Shown one piece after another: positions 22,741-34,849 of a stretch of DNA of 64,000 nt; the stretch's first letter is position 1; every line of letters begins with the position of its first letter. The notes under the pieces were generated by a model, which was not told the origin of the DNA, did no database searches, and saw only the letters and a program-made list of their open reading frames with translations. Position numbers and translations under genes: made by a program. The DNA is from Trichaptum fuscoviolaceum (taxonomy: Eukaryota; Basidiomycota; Agaricomycetes; Hymenochaetales; Trichaptaceae), in assembly GCA_910574455.1 (NCBI GenBank), contig CAJSYZ010000003.1, positions 186,001-250,000 of the forward strand. The letters run 5' to 3'.

Positions 22741-23560
22741 GGCAAGATTTGGAATAGTATCCCCATCGTGATTCGGGGCTTCAACCGCACAAGATAATTA
22801 CCTGACGATAAGAACTGTTGTCAGTCGTAAAAACAGATCGAATTTTCTCTCAAGAATTCGGTTTCCATTATATTTGGAGCCAGAGACGGTATAGGATGCT
22901 CGAGATAGCAAGACTGGACATAGCAATATACATGTAGAGATGGAGTGTGGAGAGCGTCAATCCGGTACGAGCTTGAGACTCAGCGGAAAGAGCCGATCAC
23001 GGTCAAGTACCATCGGAGCTCTTCGATATTGAGGTTCAGCGTGGAGGAATGTGGGAGGGAGACGTGGGGGTCATAACTGATGAGACCGGACACTGAGCGA
23101 TAACACGTGGCAGAGGCGATATAGTCAGAGTTTGATACCAACAGCGGGACATGACGCATGCTATATCGTTGCAGTTACCTCTTGTATGGTATGCTCACTC
23201 GATCTTCCGTGGCAACCAGGAGGTGCTGTACTTGCTCGAAATCTGATGTGAAGATTTGCTCAGTGTCATAAGTGTCCAGTGACCATACAAGAGTCTAGAA
23301 GAGATTGATTGTTGAAATGATACTCATACTTCTATCCTTGATAATGAGTGCATAAAGAGGAGAGTGTCAACTGCATTTCTCTCCGAACGGTGATGAGCGA
23401 CGGAGGAAGAAAAGCTTCAAGGCCGGGGGTCTCCTGCGGTGGTGTGTGTATCCGGCAAACGGCAATGATGTAGATGACCGGCGTCTTCAACTTGAAGGCC
23501 GAGAAATCATGTGGAATCTCGCCACAATATACCCAACTTTCTGTCATCCCTAACACTTCG
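22741..23560 (-). other. Candidate 5' exons and promoter of M gene copy B
   Basis: Counterpart of 12,291-13,150. It is the most diverged of the five upstream blocks, and frames homologous to the other copies are broken by stops and small indels. No start codon can be chosen. Confidence 0.3.
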
Positions 23561-24539
23561 TCCCAACAGCCTCCTGCCTCCCCTGCTCATGTGACACCCG
23601 TATACAATGACTGCCTGTTTTAACCAACGTGCCGTACCTTCACTCATATCTACAAATGCTTTGACTCTCTGTCACCTTGCGATGCAAACAAAAACATTCT
23701 GCATCTTCGCGTCAACTAATACCGAAGGGGAGAAAGGCGTCGAAAGAGCACGATGAAGAAGTTGATGTTGGGCGGCATGATGAATGAGATGCGGATGCGC
23801 ACCGTTACATGTATTGAGGAGAGTTGTGATTAGCTGAGGTGCGTGCACCGCTTTTTGTATCCTTTCAACATCGACTAACATCTTATTAGCGTTTATCTGG
23901 ACTGTCGTTAGCCCCTAACTTCTTCTATATCGCATACCCTGCTGAGCAGATCATCGCGAAATGACGTGTCGATGCTTATTTTCACCTTTACTTCCGCCAA
24001 CCCTTCCGTGACGCCAAAACGGCATTCCCTACGAGCGCGATTCAAAGGAATCACCTCTTTCTGTGTATCTGGCGTTGTCCTCCGTGCTATCCGTCGCAAA
24101 TTTGACTCCTTGCTCATGGATCATCTGCTATACGCGCCCCGACACAGCCAACCCATAGCGCTTCAAGCTCTGTCTCCCTTCACTTGCAATTCTCCCTTAC
24201 ATCGCCGTTGGCGCGAACTCTGCGGCTCATCGATAATTGTTCGCCGTGAAGCTAGGTTGCCCGGTCTGGATATCCATAAGCAGGACGTGCCGTCGCTTGC
24301 AGTCAAGTTTGAAGAGGAAGGAGAAGGGATAAGGGATGGAGGTGTTGCCCGAGAGAGAGCATGGGCAAGCAGGCTGGCGAAACTGGGGGTGCTGAACGAT
24401 CTGAGGTGGAGCAAAGCTCGGAAGAGGACAGATTGGTTGTTGGGAGGTACACAAAATTATTTCGATATTGGCTTATAGCATCGGACTGACCTTCGCTCAA
24501 ACACCAGTCTCAAACATCAAGCATGACCTTGGCGGTTGC
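23561..24539 (+). other. Spacer 2 with REAR-type ORF
   Basis: The plus-strand frame 23,966-24,478 (170 residues) is the longest intact version of the repeated spacer ORF. It carries VRREARLPGLDIHKQDVPS, a charged KFEEEGEGIRDGGVAREREW-like run and LNDLRWSKARKRTDWLLGG. The product is hydrophilic with no recognised domain. It ends about 60 bases before the P cluster, which suggests an upstream exon or gene. The minus strand has lower-quality frames. Confidence 0.4.
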
Positions 24540-25502
24540 GTACGATCTCATCGTCTCGTATATCACCATTGTCCTCCCGTTAGCGAGGGACACGAAGGCG
24601 ACTGGTGCAAGTGATGTCATGGTCGACGACCTCAAGCTGATCCTACACTTTCACCTTCTGCCTCAATTATGTCATCCGTGCACGCAATCGAGGATGTTAT
24701 GGAATCCCTCCAGCCACCAGGCTTTCGCGCAATCACGACCGACCAATATTACTTGCCTTTTAACTCGCGCACCCTTGCGCTGAACCTCCGCTTACGCTCC
24801 CCAATCTTGCGCGACTCTTGAAAGCCACCATCTTTCCTCGCATGCGCGTCGGAAATCTATGTCGACTCAACCACTTACTCGTCAAACTTCCACCATACCT
24901 CGGTCCATTGAATCCGGATCTGCAGGGCACAGCATCTTGATTGCAGTTCAACCCTTTCCAAGGCTGTTAGACCCTGCCCTGCTAAGTTCGTAGTGAGTAC
25001 TATATAACACGTAGGCCATACCGGTGAGCTCGACGTGTTTTCTGTTGGAAAGGGACAGATAGACGCTTTTTATATGAGACTAAGAAGAGGGGAAGCATCG
25101 GATTATACAGCGTTTCTTCAAGAATCCCATAGAAGCCAATCTCTAACGAGCTAAATGCTTAACAGTGGCACCATCTCTTCTCGCACCCCCTCTATTCGCC
25201 TTGTTGACCTTACGTCCTCTAGCAGCCTTCCTGTGGAGTCCCGCATCAGCTAATAGTGTCGCAATCGGACAATGGTTACAGGCAGGCAAATCGTGGCCAG
25301 CATACTCAAGTAAGTAACCTTGTCCTCATCCCCGTACAAATCGTCTGACCTTGATCTTGCATTTCCATGTTCGGAACCCTACAAAGACCAATGGAATCCC
25401 CTGACCCAGATCCGTGCCGAGCTGTCGTTCACTGGCACTTCTCGACTTCGATACAATAACTTAGATAATCTGACTATTCCAGTCATGTATCTAACTCATT
25501 AA
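24540..25502 (+). CDS. P cluster, copy C
   Basis: The MSSHQ start is altered (CACCATTGTCCTCCC) but the block continues as LARDTKATGASDVMVDDLK. The YLGPLNPDLQG block ends at 24,940. The signal exon near 25,170-25,312 starts with GTG where copy E has ATG, and reads a hydrophobic LFALLTL...AAFLWSPASA followed by NSVAIGQWLQAGKSWPAYS. The last exon ends VMYLTH-stop at 25,502. The signal exon keeps its frame and GTAAGT donor, so blocks 3-4 look like a small secreted protein. Confidence 0.38.
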
Positions 25503-26094
25503 TGCATTGGCTTAACACCCTCTTTGAATTCAAGCTGTGCAAGTAGGCGTCGAAATAAGTGAGAATCAGCGATTCGACTCAGGATCACAATTAGCAAATC
25601 ACACGCCTTGCAGACAAAAAGACAGTAAGCAGGGCCTTGCGAGCCGACGCTATGCATTCGGGTCCATAACACCATGGCCCAGTACGTATAAAGCGGCTGA
25701 TAGACGAGAAAGATGAACACTGCCGCATGAATGACTTCGCAGATGAAGTTGTGCGAAGAACTCGTTGTACGTCAACGTTGTTGCACAAAGGGCGTGCATA
25801 AAATGTGAGAAACATCCATCCAATCCATCCGCAAGGTTCAATTGACACGTTAGATATCAATCTTACGTTCCGGCGCCATTCAAGAACAGTTGATGGTTCA
25901 AGATTCAAATGACTTGCAATGCCAAGAAAATGTTAATTACATAGCATGAGACGGAATAAAAGCATCATTATAAGTGAATGGGGCAAAGTTCTCGTATGAC
26001 CACTTTCTACTTGCGCCGTTCTATGGATATGGATTTCAGAAAGTTAATCTCAATGAATCAATGACTGGACATACCCCTTCTGCAAAATCCGGCA
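25503..26094. other. Conserved block between P cluster and M gene, copy C
   Basis: Counterpart of 7180-7804. A minus-strand frame of 105 codons (25,591-25,908) is open. The plus strand reads LIDEKDEH... then breaks. No gene is assigned. Confidence 0.3.
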
Positions 26095-29000
26095 TCACTC
26101 TCTCAACTCTTCCTCGTACTCGTTCTCCGATATGGACGTGACTTCCTCGATCTCATTGAGCGTAGCAACTCCCGTTCCCATTACAGGAGTGCTTGGCAAC
26201 AAGTTCGAACCGGCAGGCGTAGATCCAGGAGCTTCTGGGCCAGGTGATGCAGTCGTCGGAGAGTGTTCATCAAGAGGAGGAGGATGGTCTAGCTGGCCTG
26301 AGCTGTCCGGATTGACCTCCATCTGTGTCGAAGGCAAATGTTCCGCGTCTTCAATAAGCGAAGCGGGCTGACTTGATTGGGGCGGAGTGGCCTGAGTGGA
26401 TGCGGCGTTGCCTTGGCCTTGGTCAGCGACTTCAGATCCTAGAGGTAGAGGGTCAATGTCGGCATGCTCTGCCGCCGCTTCGTGATGCTCCTCCTCCTCA
26501 ATCACCCTACTTCCTTTCTCGCGTTCATCAATCCATGCGGGGAGTACTACATCATGGAACTTCTTCCTGAGGTCTGGGTAACCCCATAGAAATTTCCCGA
26601 TAAAGTACTTTGCACCTTCTTCACTCTCCATACTAATACATGTTAGTATGCTCTTCATAATAAAGGGGTCAGGTGCTCACATCTCGAATTTCCAAAATTC
26701 AATGTCCCACATAACCCAATCAGCCGTGTCATCGTTGAAGGTTGTCAGCAGAGCTTCATGAAACTCGTTTTCGGCGTTCTCGGCAGTGTTTTCCGCTTGG
26801 GTCTCCTCTGGCCCCTCAGCTTTCTCATGTTGCTCTTCTCGTCCAGATTCAATGTCGCCTTCTGTCCTTCCGGAAGGGAAACACGCGCATATATGCACCC
26901 GAACAAAATGACCGAGGTCAGAAAGAGCCTTCTTTGTCACCAGACAGCCCTTCTTGATCGGATATACGATGAAGCGGATGATTTTCGAAAGAAGGTAGGG
27001 ATTTGACCAGTCATGGCACCAGACAATGTCGACGTTTAGACATGCTACGCGGTTGTCAATCCCGAATGCCCTATTACGAGATGTCAGTACGAACTTGAGC
27101 GGTGATGGGGAGATTCGAAGTACCAGAAGACGTTTCGCTGAAGGTGTAAATTCTCCTTATACTTGTCGTAGGGCTGCTTTACCATCTTCCACAGCCATTT
27201 CGCTCTTGTCCTAATCCCATTCATGCCTTTCGTGATCCATTTCATGGCTTTTGTGATCCATTTCATGGATTTCATTATAATCCAATCTGTGAATGTCGTG
27301 ATCGGCTTCATGACTGTTCTTATCCACCCAGCCCAAACGGAATCATGCTTGAGCTGATATATGAACCAAACTACAACCGCCAGTAAGCACATCCCGTGCA
27401 GTCCCGTTAAGATATTCGTTGCGAGGGTGACAAAATGTGGCTGACCAAAACTCAGTTCTGTGGCAGCCTCATTAGATTTTATGGCGTACCTGGAGAGATA
27501 GGTACGCGAACAGGTTTAAGCCAAGGACAAAAGTAACAGCCGCAATAATAAGAAACAGCATCGGTGCTTTGTCGAACCACATGCGAATTAGCCGCGGGGG
27601 CACACGCGAATCATAGCTGTCAGATACATCAGTTAACCATCGGCAGGATAACTATAGAATAAAAGACGCACATCGAAGACTTCCTCCACGTCAAGCCCAG
27701 CAAGCTACTCACACCCGAGGACACACTAAAGACTAGCGACAAGAACCAAAATAGGTTGACGACTCCTCTCAAGGAATTAGACGGCACCGCATCTGTCGCC
27801 GCATACGTGAACTGGAGCGTGGTCGCTGTTACGCTGGAGAAGAAGGTGGCGATCGTAGTCAAGTTGACATATCGCGTCGTATCCCTCTCCATCTGGTCAA
27901 CAAGGAATTTTGGAAGGGCTAGCTTTAAGTCAGAGTGAGTAAGGACGTAATACACGGTAAAGAACTTACCCTCCTTTCCGAACGTCTTTAGCTCTTCAGC
28001 TACATTTCCGACATCGACTTGAGCAAGGTTGTCTTTTGGCTCTTCTACCGTGCTGCTCACGCCAAACATTATGTAATTCAACTCTGGGAGAAGCTCATCG
28101 CAGATGTAATCCAGAAAACGATCCGGACGGTGAGATCTAACTGCATTGAAGTTGTCAGATATTGTCTCACCGGAAAGTAATCTTTAAGCAATACCTAACA
28201 GTTTCGGTAATCCAGCCTTCATGCCAAACATATTAGACCAGATATAACCCGCAGTCTCGAGACTCACCCGAACGCAAGCCGCCCATTTTCTGACTTTACG
28301 AAAATAAAATGCATGTTTCTGGTGGTAAAGGCTTTCCTGAAATTTATTTACAGCAAAATGCAGTCTCGCAAAAGAGGTTATTAGAGCCGCAAATTCAGTC
28401 TGTTTCTCTAAAAAATATTTAGTTATTTGTATAGACTATAGGAGATTACGCACCGCCCGGTTGCACAGACAAAACTCGTTCAAGACACTCAACGGGTTCA
28501 TCAAGCGCGCCCCGGAGTAACCCCGAAGCTATGATAACCGTACCGTCACCTCCGATAATGCGGTAGTGTTCAATGAGATGATCAAGCTGTTTTCATTGTT
28601 AGCAAGAGCTTTCAGTACTGATAATCAAATATTGACCTCTTCTTGCATTTGAATGCATGATCTATAACAGATTTAAGGCGTTAATTTGGATACAACCAGG
28701 GGGGTAGGATATACTTCGTACGTCCTGTGGGCTTTGAGTTGTTTTCCAAATCTCAAAATCTTTTCATCTCCCAGGCAGCCGGTTACAGCTGCCTCAGACG
28801 GTAAACCTCGATTTACGTATTTCTCGCACTGGTTCTCGTAGAATTCTATGTTCTGCGAAGCCAGCCATTCATGAACGGCTTCGGAATAATCGAGGTCATC
28901 GTAGAAGAGAGCAGTGTCAATACCAGAACATCTAATTGCAACAAACTACTTACATTTCTCTTCGTACGCCACCAGTGCTTCGACATCACCGTCCATTGCT

Positions 29001-30580
29001 GCTTCCAAGGCGGAGAATAATTCGACGTGGATGAATTTCAAGCATTCGACAAATTTACTTTCCCATACGAGGTCTGCACCTTGCATCATTAGAAATCAAG
29101 CTACGATTGAAAGCCTTTGATACTTACCGAGAATTTTGCGATCTCCGTCCTTGTATGAGACAATTAATCCTTTGCATTTTCCATAGATACTCTGAACTCA
29201 CGCCAGCGATTCTATTCCATTCCCTGAGCTTATCAGGATAGAGGGCATCGTTTTCATGTCGGCTCCAAGTGACGGCAAAAATTGAAAGCTGAAGCGCATA
29301 GAAAGAGTGTGTAACTTCCCCCATTGCGTCCGGTCTCCCTAAGACTTCATTACTCAAACAAAAACTTCACCTAGACATTGGGAGTACATACCACTGGGAG
29401 TCACGTCGAAGGCCTTCTCCAGATATTGTACAGGGTCAAGCAATCCTTTCCGTAGATATTCTGCTTTTTCAATCACATCTTTGTCGCCCCCAACGAGGCC
29501 CAAGTGCGCAATGAAGCATCCCAACTATTATTGTTCGGTCAGAGAGTATTTGCTCAAGAAAGGTCTCATACGTACCTCCACCTGCATCTTCTCACACTCG
29601 CTTGAATGGAGGACTATATCAGAACCAAACCGAAGAGCTATATAGTAAAATGTATACCTTCTGTGTTTCGCGCATCTGACTTTGTATCTCGAAATCGTTT
29701 CGTCGTTTGGCCAACTGTCTACGTAGGAAGTTAAGCCAAACGATTGAAATCATCATAGACACGTATTACTCACCTTTGTTATCACTCTCTTCATTTCTCG
29801 TATCGGTGTTGAGACGTTCCTGGGTAATAGGGTCTGCTTTCGGTGATGGATTCTCGTCTACGTATTTATTTGAGTCATCGCGGTCGCCATTATGAAAGAC
29901 GCATTATTACTCACTCTGATTTGCAGCATCTGGGATTGCCCCATTGGCGTTAAGAGATTCCTGAGTAGCAGCGTCTGCTAGTTGTGGTAAGCCATCGCTT
30001 TGATGTGGGGCTTCAATAGGTGTCGCAGCTGTTTCCGCGTTAGAAAGGATGTACGCATGAGTTGATGGTAAGTGAGGTTGTTACTCACTATTTTCTTGAT
30101 CTGCCTTTCGAAGTATATGGTCTCGCATCTCCTTCACGACAGTGAGGAGTTCCTTCAGTGTGTCGTTCGGAACTTGCGTCGAATTGACGCCTTGGCACTA
30201 TCAATATCACAACAACATAATTTGTAGATAATCGCGAACCTATTCCTGGATCTGTGAAACCGCGTCAGCTTAAAGTCTGTAACCCGAGGTAAGAAGGAAC
30301 GAACCAGCCATATCGTTCACAGCGAGCAGAAGGATGTGGAGGTGGGAGGAAAGAGAGTCGTCGGCGCTGAAGAGGCTGGACCCCTTTATAGCACATGCGA
30401 TCACCATGAGGCAGCCAGCGCTAATCAAGGTAATTTTAGGCACTGCCACCAGCAATAGAAGATTGAATGCAGATAAGCGCTGGTCTGAAAAAGTAGCCAA
30501 GGTGCACGAACGTCTTCTCGCTTCACTTGTGAAGTCCGAGCGCGAAGTCTTCGAGGTGTCTTGTACCTAGCGGCAGGGCT
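26095..30580 (-). CDS. M gene copy C
   Basis: One of the best-preserved copies. The C-terminal exon (26,095-26,658, 187 residues) ends EYEEELRE-stop and follows an intron with an ACTAACATG-type branch point. The upstream exon encodes GWLVTKKALSDLGHFVRVHIC and WVMWDIEFWKFE. The membrane core lies at 27,480-28,080. The amphipathic stretch has the long form (DWIIMKSMKWITKAMKWITK). Hydrophobic N-terminal segment MVIACAIKGSSLFSADDS near 30,400. The convergent P cluster ends about 600 bases from its stop. Function unknown; a plasma-membrane or endomembrane protein is inferred from at least five hydrophobic segments. Confidence 0.62.
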
Positions 30581-31480
30581 CGGAACACAGTACCGCCATA
30601 GTACTTCATGGTTTGACCCTTATAAGATAATAACTTGACGATCCGAAACGTAGATCGTGTTGTCAGTCGTAAAAACAGATCAGACATTATCCCAAGAATG
30701 CAATCCCCAAGAGGTTTGGAGGCGGTGTAGAGATAGCAAGTATCGACAATGCAATAGAAACGGAATGTGGAGAGCGACAATTCGTGCGAGAGAGCGGTAC
30801 GAACTTAAGACTCAGAGGAAAGTGTCGACCATGTTCAAGGAGAACTGACCAGCGTCGAAATGTGATTTGATGTGCAGGAAAGCAGGAAGAAGACATGGGG
30901 GGCAATAACTGATGAGACCGGGCATGTAAGATATACGTGGCAGCGGCGAGATAGTCAGAGTTTAACACCAACAGCGGTGGACGTGAAAACATTACGCATG
31001 CTATATCGATGTAATTACCTCTGGTAGGTTCCCTTGATCCTCCGTGGCAACCGAATGTGCTGTAGCCGCTCAAAATCTGATGTGAAGACGTACTCAGTGT
31101 CATAAGCGACCGGTGACCGTACGAGAGTCTAGAACAAATTGATTGTTGAAAGGATAGCCATATTTCAGTCGTTGATAAGGGATGCATGGAGAGGAGGGCG
31201 TCAACTATATTTCTCTTTGAACGGTGATGAGCGACGGAGGAAGAAAAGCGTGGTGGTGCGGGGCTCAGGCTTCCGGGCAATAAACGTATGTACTATCCGG
31301 CAACTTGAATCGGAGAATGGCCGCCGGCCCGGCTTCCATCGGTGCGGCATCTCAGACGTCTTTTGTTTTCGATGGTCAACCCCTACCTATGTGCTGCGAC
31401 GATGACAACTTTTGCGACAATGACCATCTTGATGCGGAAACCAAGGCCCATTGCACAAACAATGGTGGGTTGGGCTACGC
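30581..31480 (-). other. Candidate 5' exons and promoter of M gene copy C
   Basis: Counterpart of 12,291-13,150. The minus-strand frame 30,687-31,280 (197 codons) is open but mixes frames that are separate in other copies. A reliable exon structure cannot be drawn. Confidence 0.32.
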
Positions 31481-31908
31481 CTCGGTGTAGGGTTCCTTTC
31501 ATGGGGTGAATTGACTCAGATTTCGCGCCCTCCTTCCCCTCCTTCCTCATGTGATCTCCGCATGGAGTGACTGCATACTTGCTTCATCTTGCCACGAGAC
31601 GCAAACAAGATCACTGGTGCAGCTTCGCGTGAACTCGGAAGGAGTCGAAAGGACAATACGGCGAAGTTCAAATTGGGCGTAGACATATGGGTACAAACAT
31701 ATTTGGGGGAGGGTGTAAGGAATTGAGGTGCGCTTACCGCTTTTTGTGGTCTATCCGCAATGTCTGAGATCATATCAGCATAGAACTGGAGGGACCAAGG
31801 AAGCCACCGTCGCTAACTTCCAATGTCTTCTGTCACGTCCATTCTGCCCATCGCCCCACGTGTCACTCCTTCGACTAGCCACCCTATCTTCCGTTCCACT
31901 TATACCCT
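31481..31908. other. Spacer 3, left part
   Basis: No gene is supported. Its right end, CTTCCGTTCCACTTATACCC, matches the spacer near 13,510 and is the left flank of the 4.8-kb insertion. Confidence 0.45.
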
Positions 31909-31970
31909 CATCAGGAAAAAAGCAAAGAAGTGCCAGCAGATTCCAGCCTACACAGCGTAATATAACCAGT

Positions 31971-32218
31971 GTTATCTTAATATAGTAATATATGGGTGGT
32001 GCAAGGGTCCTGGGAAGATTCCAGCACCCTTACAAGGTCCTGTAATCATTACAGGACGTTACAAGTGCGTCGGCCTTCTGCCGGCCCCCATGTAACCGGT
32101 ATATACTATAATGTTAGTCTGGCGACGTCATATAACGTGGCTAAATATCGTTGCACTTGTCTATATATCTGTTGGCCTCCCTATATGCTGTACACAACCA
32201 CTACATATTAAGATAAGA
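31971..32218. repeat. Small TIR element or subterminal inverted pair
   Basis: TTATCTTAATAT at the left and its reverse complement at the right bound a 248-base AT-rich stretch inside the left end of the larger element. No clear target duplication. It may be a nested MITE or part of the subterminal structure. Confidence 0.3.
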
Positions 32219-32574
32219 CCCTCGGAACCCAGAGCCTGCCCTAAAGGCAGTCACGCAAATTAAAAAATGACGCCCCGAGGGGCTTGCAATGCGCAGGCAA
32301 AACCCGAGACCACCTCCATCAGGAAAACTACTTTCTGCTGAAAGTGACTTAAGCGTCACTTAAAGGTCCTGAGAGACTGAAGTCTTAAATAAGGCAAGCT
32401 TCACTTATTCATGCATGTCCTCCCGGAGCGGCTTACTGAAATCAGTGATGTTGACTTAAATCAGTGCTTCAGTCAGTCAGTCAATCAGTTAATATAAGTA
32501 GATGATAATATTATAAGCAAAAATTAAGTACAATAATAAGTAAACTAAGAACTCGTCGCCCACCTACGAGCGGG

Positions 32575-34240
32575 CTCGTCGCCGGCTCCCACCGCCTTTC
32601 AGCTTAGGCATCGGCGGGCGCGGAGGGGGAGGTCGCACGCTTCGCAGCAACACTGTCCGCTGACGCTGACACTCGGCATGGGCGGCGTTGGTGCCGGTTC
32701 TGTCTTGATTTGTGTACGTGCGAGAGAACCTGGTGCGTGAGGGCAGTCTGGAGGGTAGGCGGGACGAGAGGTTGGATCCAGGCGTTGGTGTGGGTGCTGC
32801 TGTTGGTGTCGGACCTTGAGAGCCAGACCACTGCTGCTGTGTTGTTCGTTGTTGGGCTACACCAGTAGCCTCTTCCTCGTCTTCCTCAGCCTTACGAGTA
32901 GCACTATCAGCAGACGATCGTCAGAAAGTGCGCAGAAGCATACCGAGGAGGCATAAGGATTTTCATCATCATTGCTATCGTACGCGCCATTCTTCTCGAT
33001 CTTGCGGACAAGTTTCTTCGTTTGCTTGCCTGCACCTGTTAACTGCTGTTCTGTTTCCTCGTCTTCATCCGATTCATCTATATAACCCTCTCGTGTCTTA
33101 TTTGCTGTACAATATTCACGCTTTAGACGTTCCTGGATAGCAGAAAAGAGAGTTGATCAACTGAATATTGAGAGAGAGAAAAAGAACTGAGCAAACCTCA
33201 ATCTCCTTGGCCTCATCGTAACGAGTGACCTCAACATCCATCTTCTCTTCATCATCCGCAAACTCCCCCTTATACTCCATCTCATCCAAGCCGCCCTCGC
33301 CTCTGTCTCTTTCCGGTCTCCGGCGGTCATCAACAACTGTTCATTGTCTTCCTCGAACAGCCCACGCACCCCCGGGTCTACAGTCTACAGTCTCCTCCCC
33401 CGGGGCCCAGCGACCTGCCACCAATGTCATATACGAGACTCGCGCCCGTCGTCGCACCACCCGCGATTGGCGCAGAGATGCCGTTCGCCGCATACTGCGC
33501 GAGCGCATCGACCAGCGGTCCATCTCGCGATTCTTCTCCATCCTCGCCATCAGCTTCACTGCCTCCTCGAGGCTCGGCGCAATCTGGTACGTCTCCCGAC
33601 GCTTCTGAACCTTGTACCACCGGTGCACAGGCACGAGCGTGAACACATGGTCCGCTGCGGGCATGAACAGCGCGTGCGTCTCGCTCTTCGCGGCCTCCTC
33701 CGTCCTTCCCACCCACATCTGACTGCCCGTCCTGTCCTCCGCGACCCAGGGATACTGTTCCTCTCAACGCTCTGCCGGATGTGCTCGGGCACCAGGAACA
33801 GAGACTTCTTCTGAAACTTGCGTTTCCGCTCGTCAATGTCTTTGTCTTTGACATCCTTCCCTTTCTGCGGGATCGCCTCGTTGTGGATCGGCCGCTCCTC
33901 TGCATCGACCATGACTATACGTCCATCTGCACCAATGACGGGCTTCTCATCTACCCCTAACACCGGCTTCATGGGCACCTGCGAGATGACGCCGCCCACA
34001 CCCTCACCAGTAGTGTCACGGCGCAGCTCCTTGTGGTTGAGCTTCACGGGCCGCGCCTACGTACTGATGTCGACCGGTTTCCGCGAGTCGAACTTCATCA
34101 CGTCGTATCGCCACCCATGCCTGTCGCAGCTCATCAGCTTGAACTCCTAGTACGGCGCGTCCTCGCCTCTGACAGCCGTGAACGTCGAGGCCAAAATCGA
34201 CCCGGAGCCACCTTGATCTCAGACTTCGGCTCGAGCTTCA
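32575..34240 (-). pseudogene. TFIIF alpha subunit (TFG1/RAP74-like) fragment, broken
   Basis: This is a captured fragment of the large subunit of general transcription factor IIF, which binds RNA polymerase II. Visible parts from the N-terminus: EFKLMSCDRHGWRYDVMKFD; PVKLNHKELRRD; KKSLFLVPEHIRQSVE; EQYPWVAEDRTGSQMWVGRT; VFTLVPVHRWYKVQKR with IAPSLEEAVKLM (the beta-barrel dimerisation domain); then the acidic linker ADDEEKMDVEVTRYDEAKEI and, after an intron near 33,135-33,195, TREGYIDESDEDEE and NPYASS. TAG stops replace a likely CAG (about 34,149) and a likely TGG (about 34,060). There is a frameshift near 33,760 and more near 33,380. The C-terminal winged-helix domain is missing. Not functional. 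Confidence 0.85.
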
Positions 34241-34244
34241 CCAG

Positions 34245-34600
34245 CCTTCACGGTGTGATCAAGACAAGAGGAGGCGAAGGTGCTGGTGTCATTGGGGTCG
34301 AAGACAAGGTCATAATGTAGTGCGTGTATCCTTCAAATATCTTCAGAGATGATTAGACGAGGTCTGATTCTGAAGAGGTGGGTGTACGTACCCAAATACA
34401 CTTCCACTGCTCATCCCAGTCCCATGCTTTGGTGGTCATATCATCGCAGCCCGTCAGCACAATGCTAAGCATAGGATGAGCAAACAGGCATCGAATGTAA
34501 TCAGGATGGGCCTCGAATGCAGTCACTTTCCCGTGAGTGTTGTAATTGAAGACCCGTAGCTGGAAGTCGTCGAGTCGATGTTTTCACGGACTTAGCGATT
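34245..34600 (-). pseudogene. Coatomer beta-prime (SEC27/COPB2) WD40 fragment, broken
   Basis: Two exons of the N-terminal beta-propeller of the COPI coat subunit. The first reads DDFQLRVFNYNTHGKVTAF, FEAHPDYIRCL and KAWDWDEQWKCI. An intron with donor GTACGT (about 34,395) follows. The second reads IFEGYTHYIM and, after a frameshift near 34,300, FDPNDTSTFASSCLDHTVK. The YTHYIM and FASSCLD words are distinctive of this protein. It joins directly to the TFIIF alpha fragment at about 34,240. Too short and frameshifted to work. Confidence 0.85.
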
Positions 34601-34849
34601 TGAGGCTTGAGGCACAATGATGCTGCGGAGTTTGAATTACCAACAAGACCGTCACGCGTCGCGTTCAACAAGCTCTCCTCCCTCCCTCTCTCTCTCTCTT
34701 TCCACTTCGTCGCTGTCCATCCATCCCCTCCTCCGTCCATCCATCCCCAGGATGGCCTTCAAATCTAAGCATTTCTGCTGTTGATGGTATGTGATTGTAC
34801 TACACTCATATTTTATCCTCTTTTTTTGATGATTTACTACTGTGCCACC
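34601..34849. other. Intervening sequence between sec27 and kinase fragments
   Basis: No gene. It contains a CT microsatellite (near 34,683-34,700) and CCATCCAT repeats (near 34,715-34,750). It separates the divergently oriented captured fragments. Confidence 0.4.

Noticed and set aside
33344..33814. Plus-strand ORFs of 110-156 codons opposite TFIIF alpha
   Set aside because: Shadow frames of the GC-rich antisense gene fragment.
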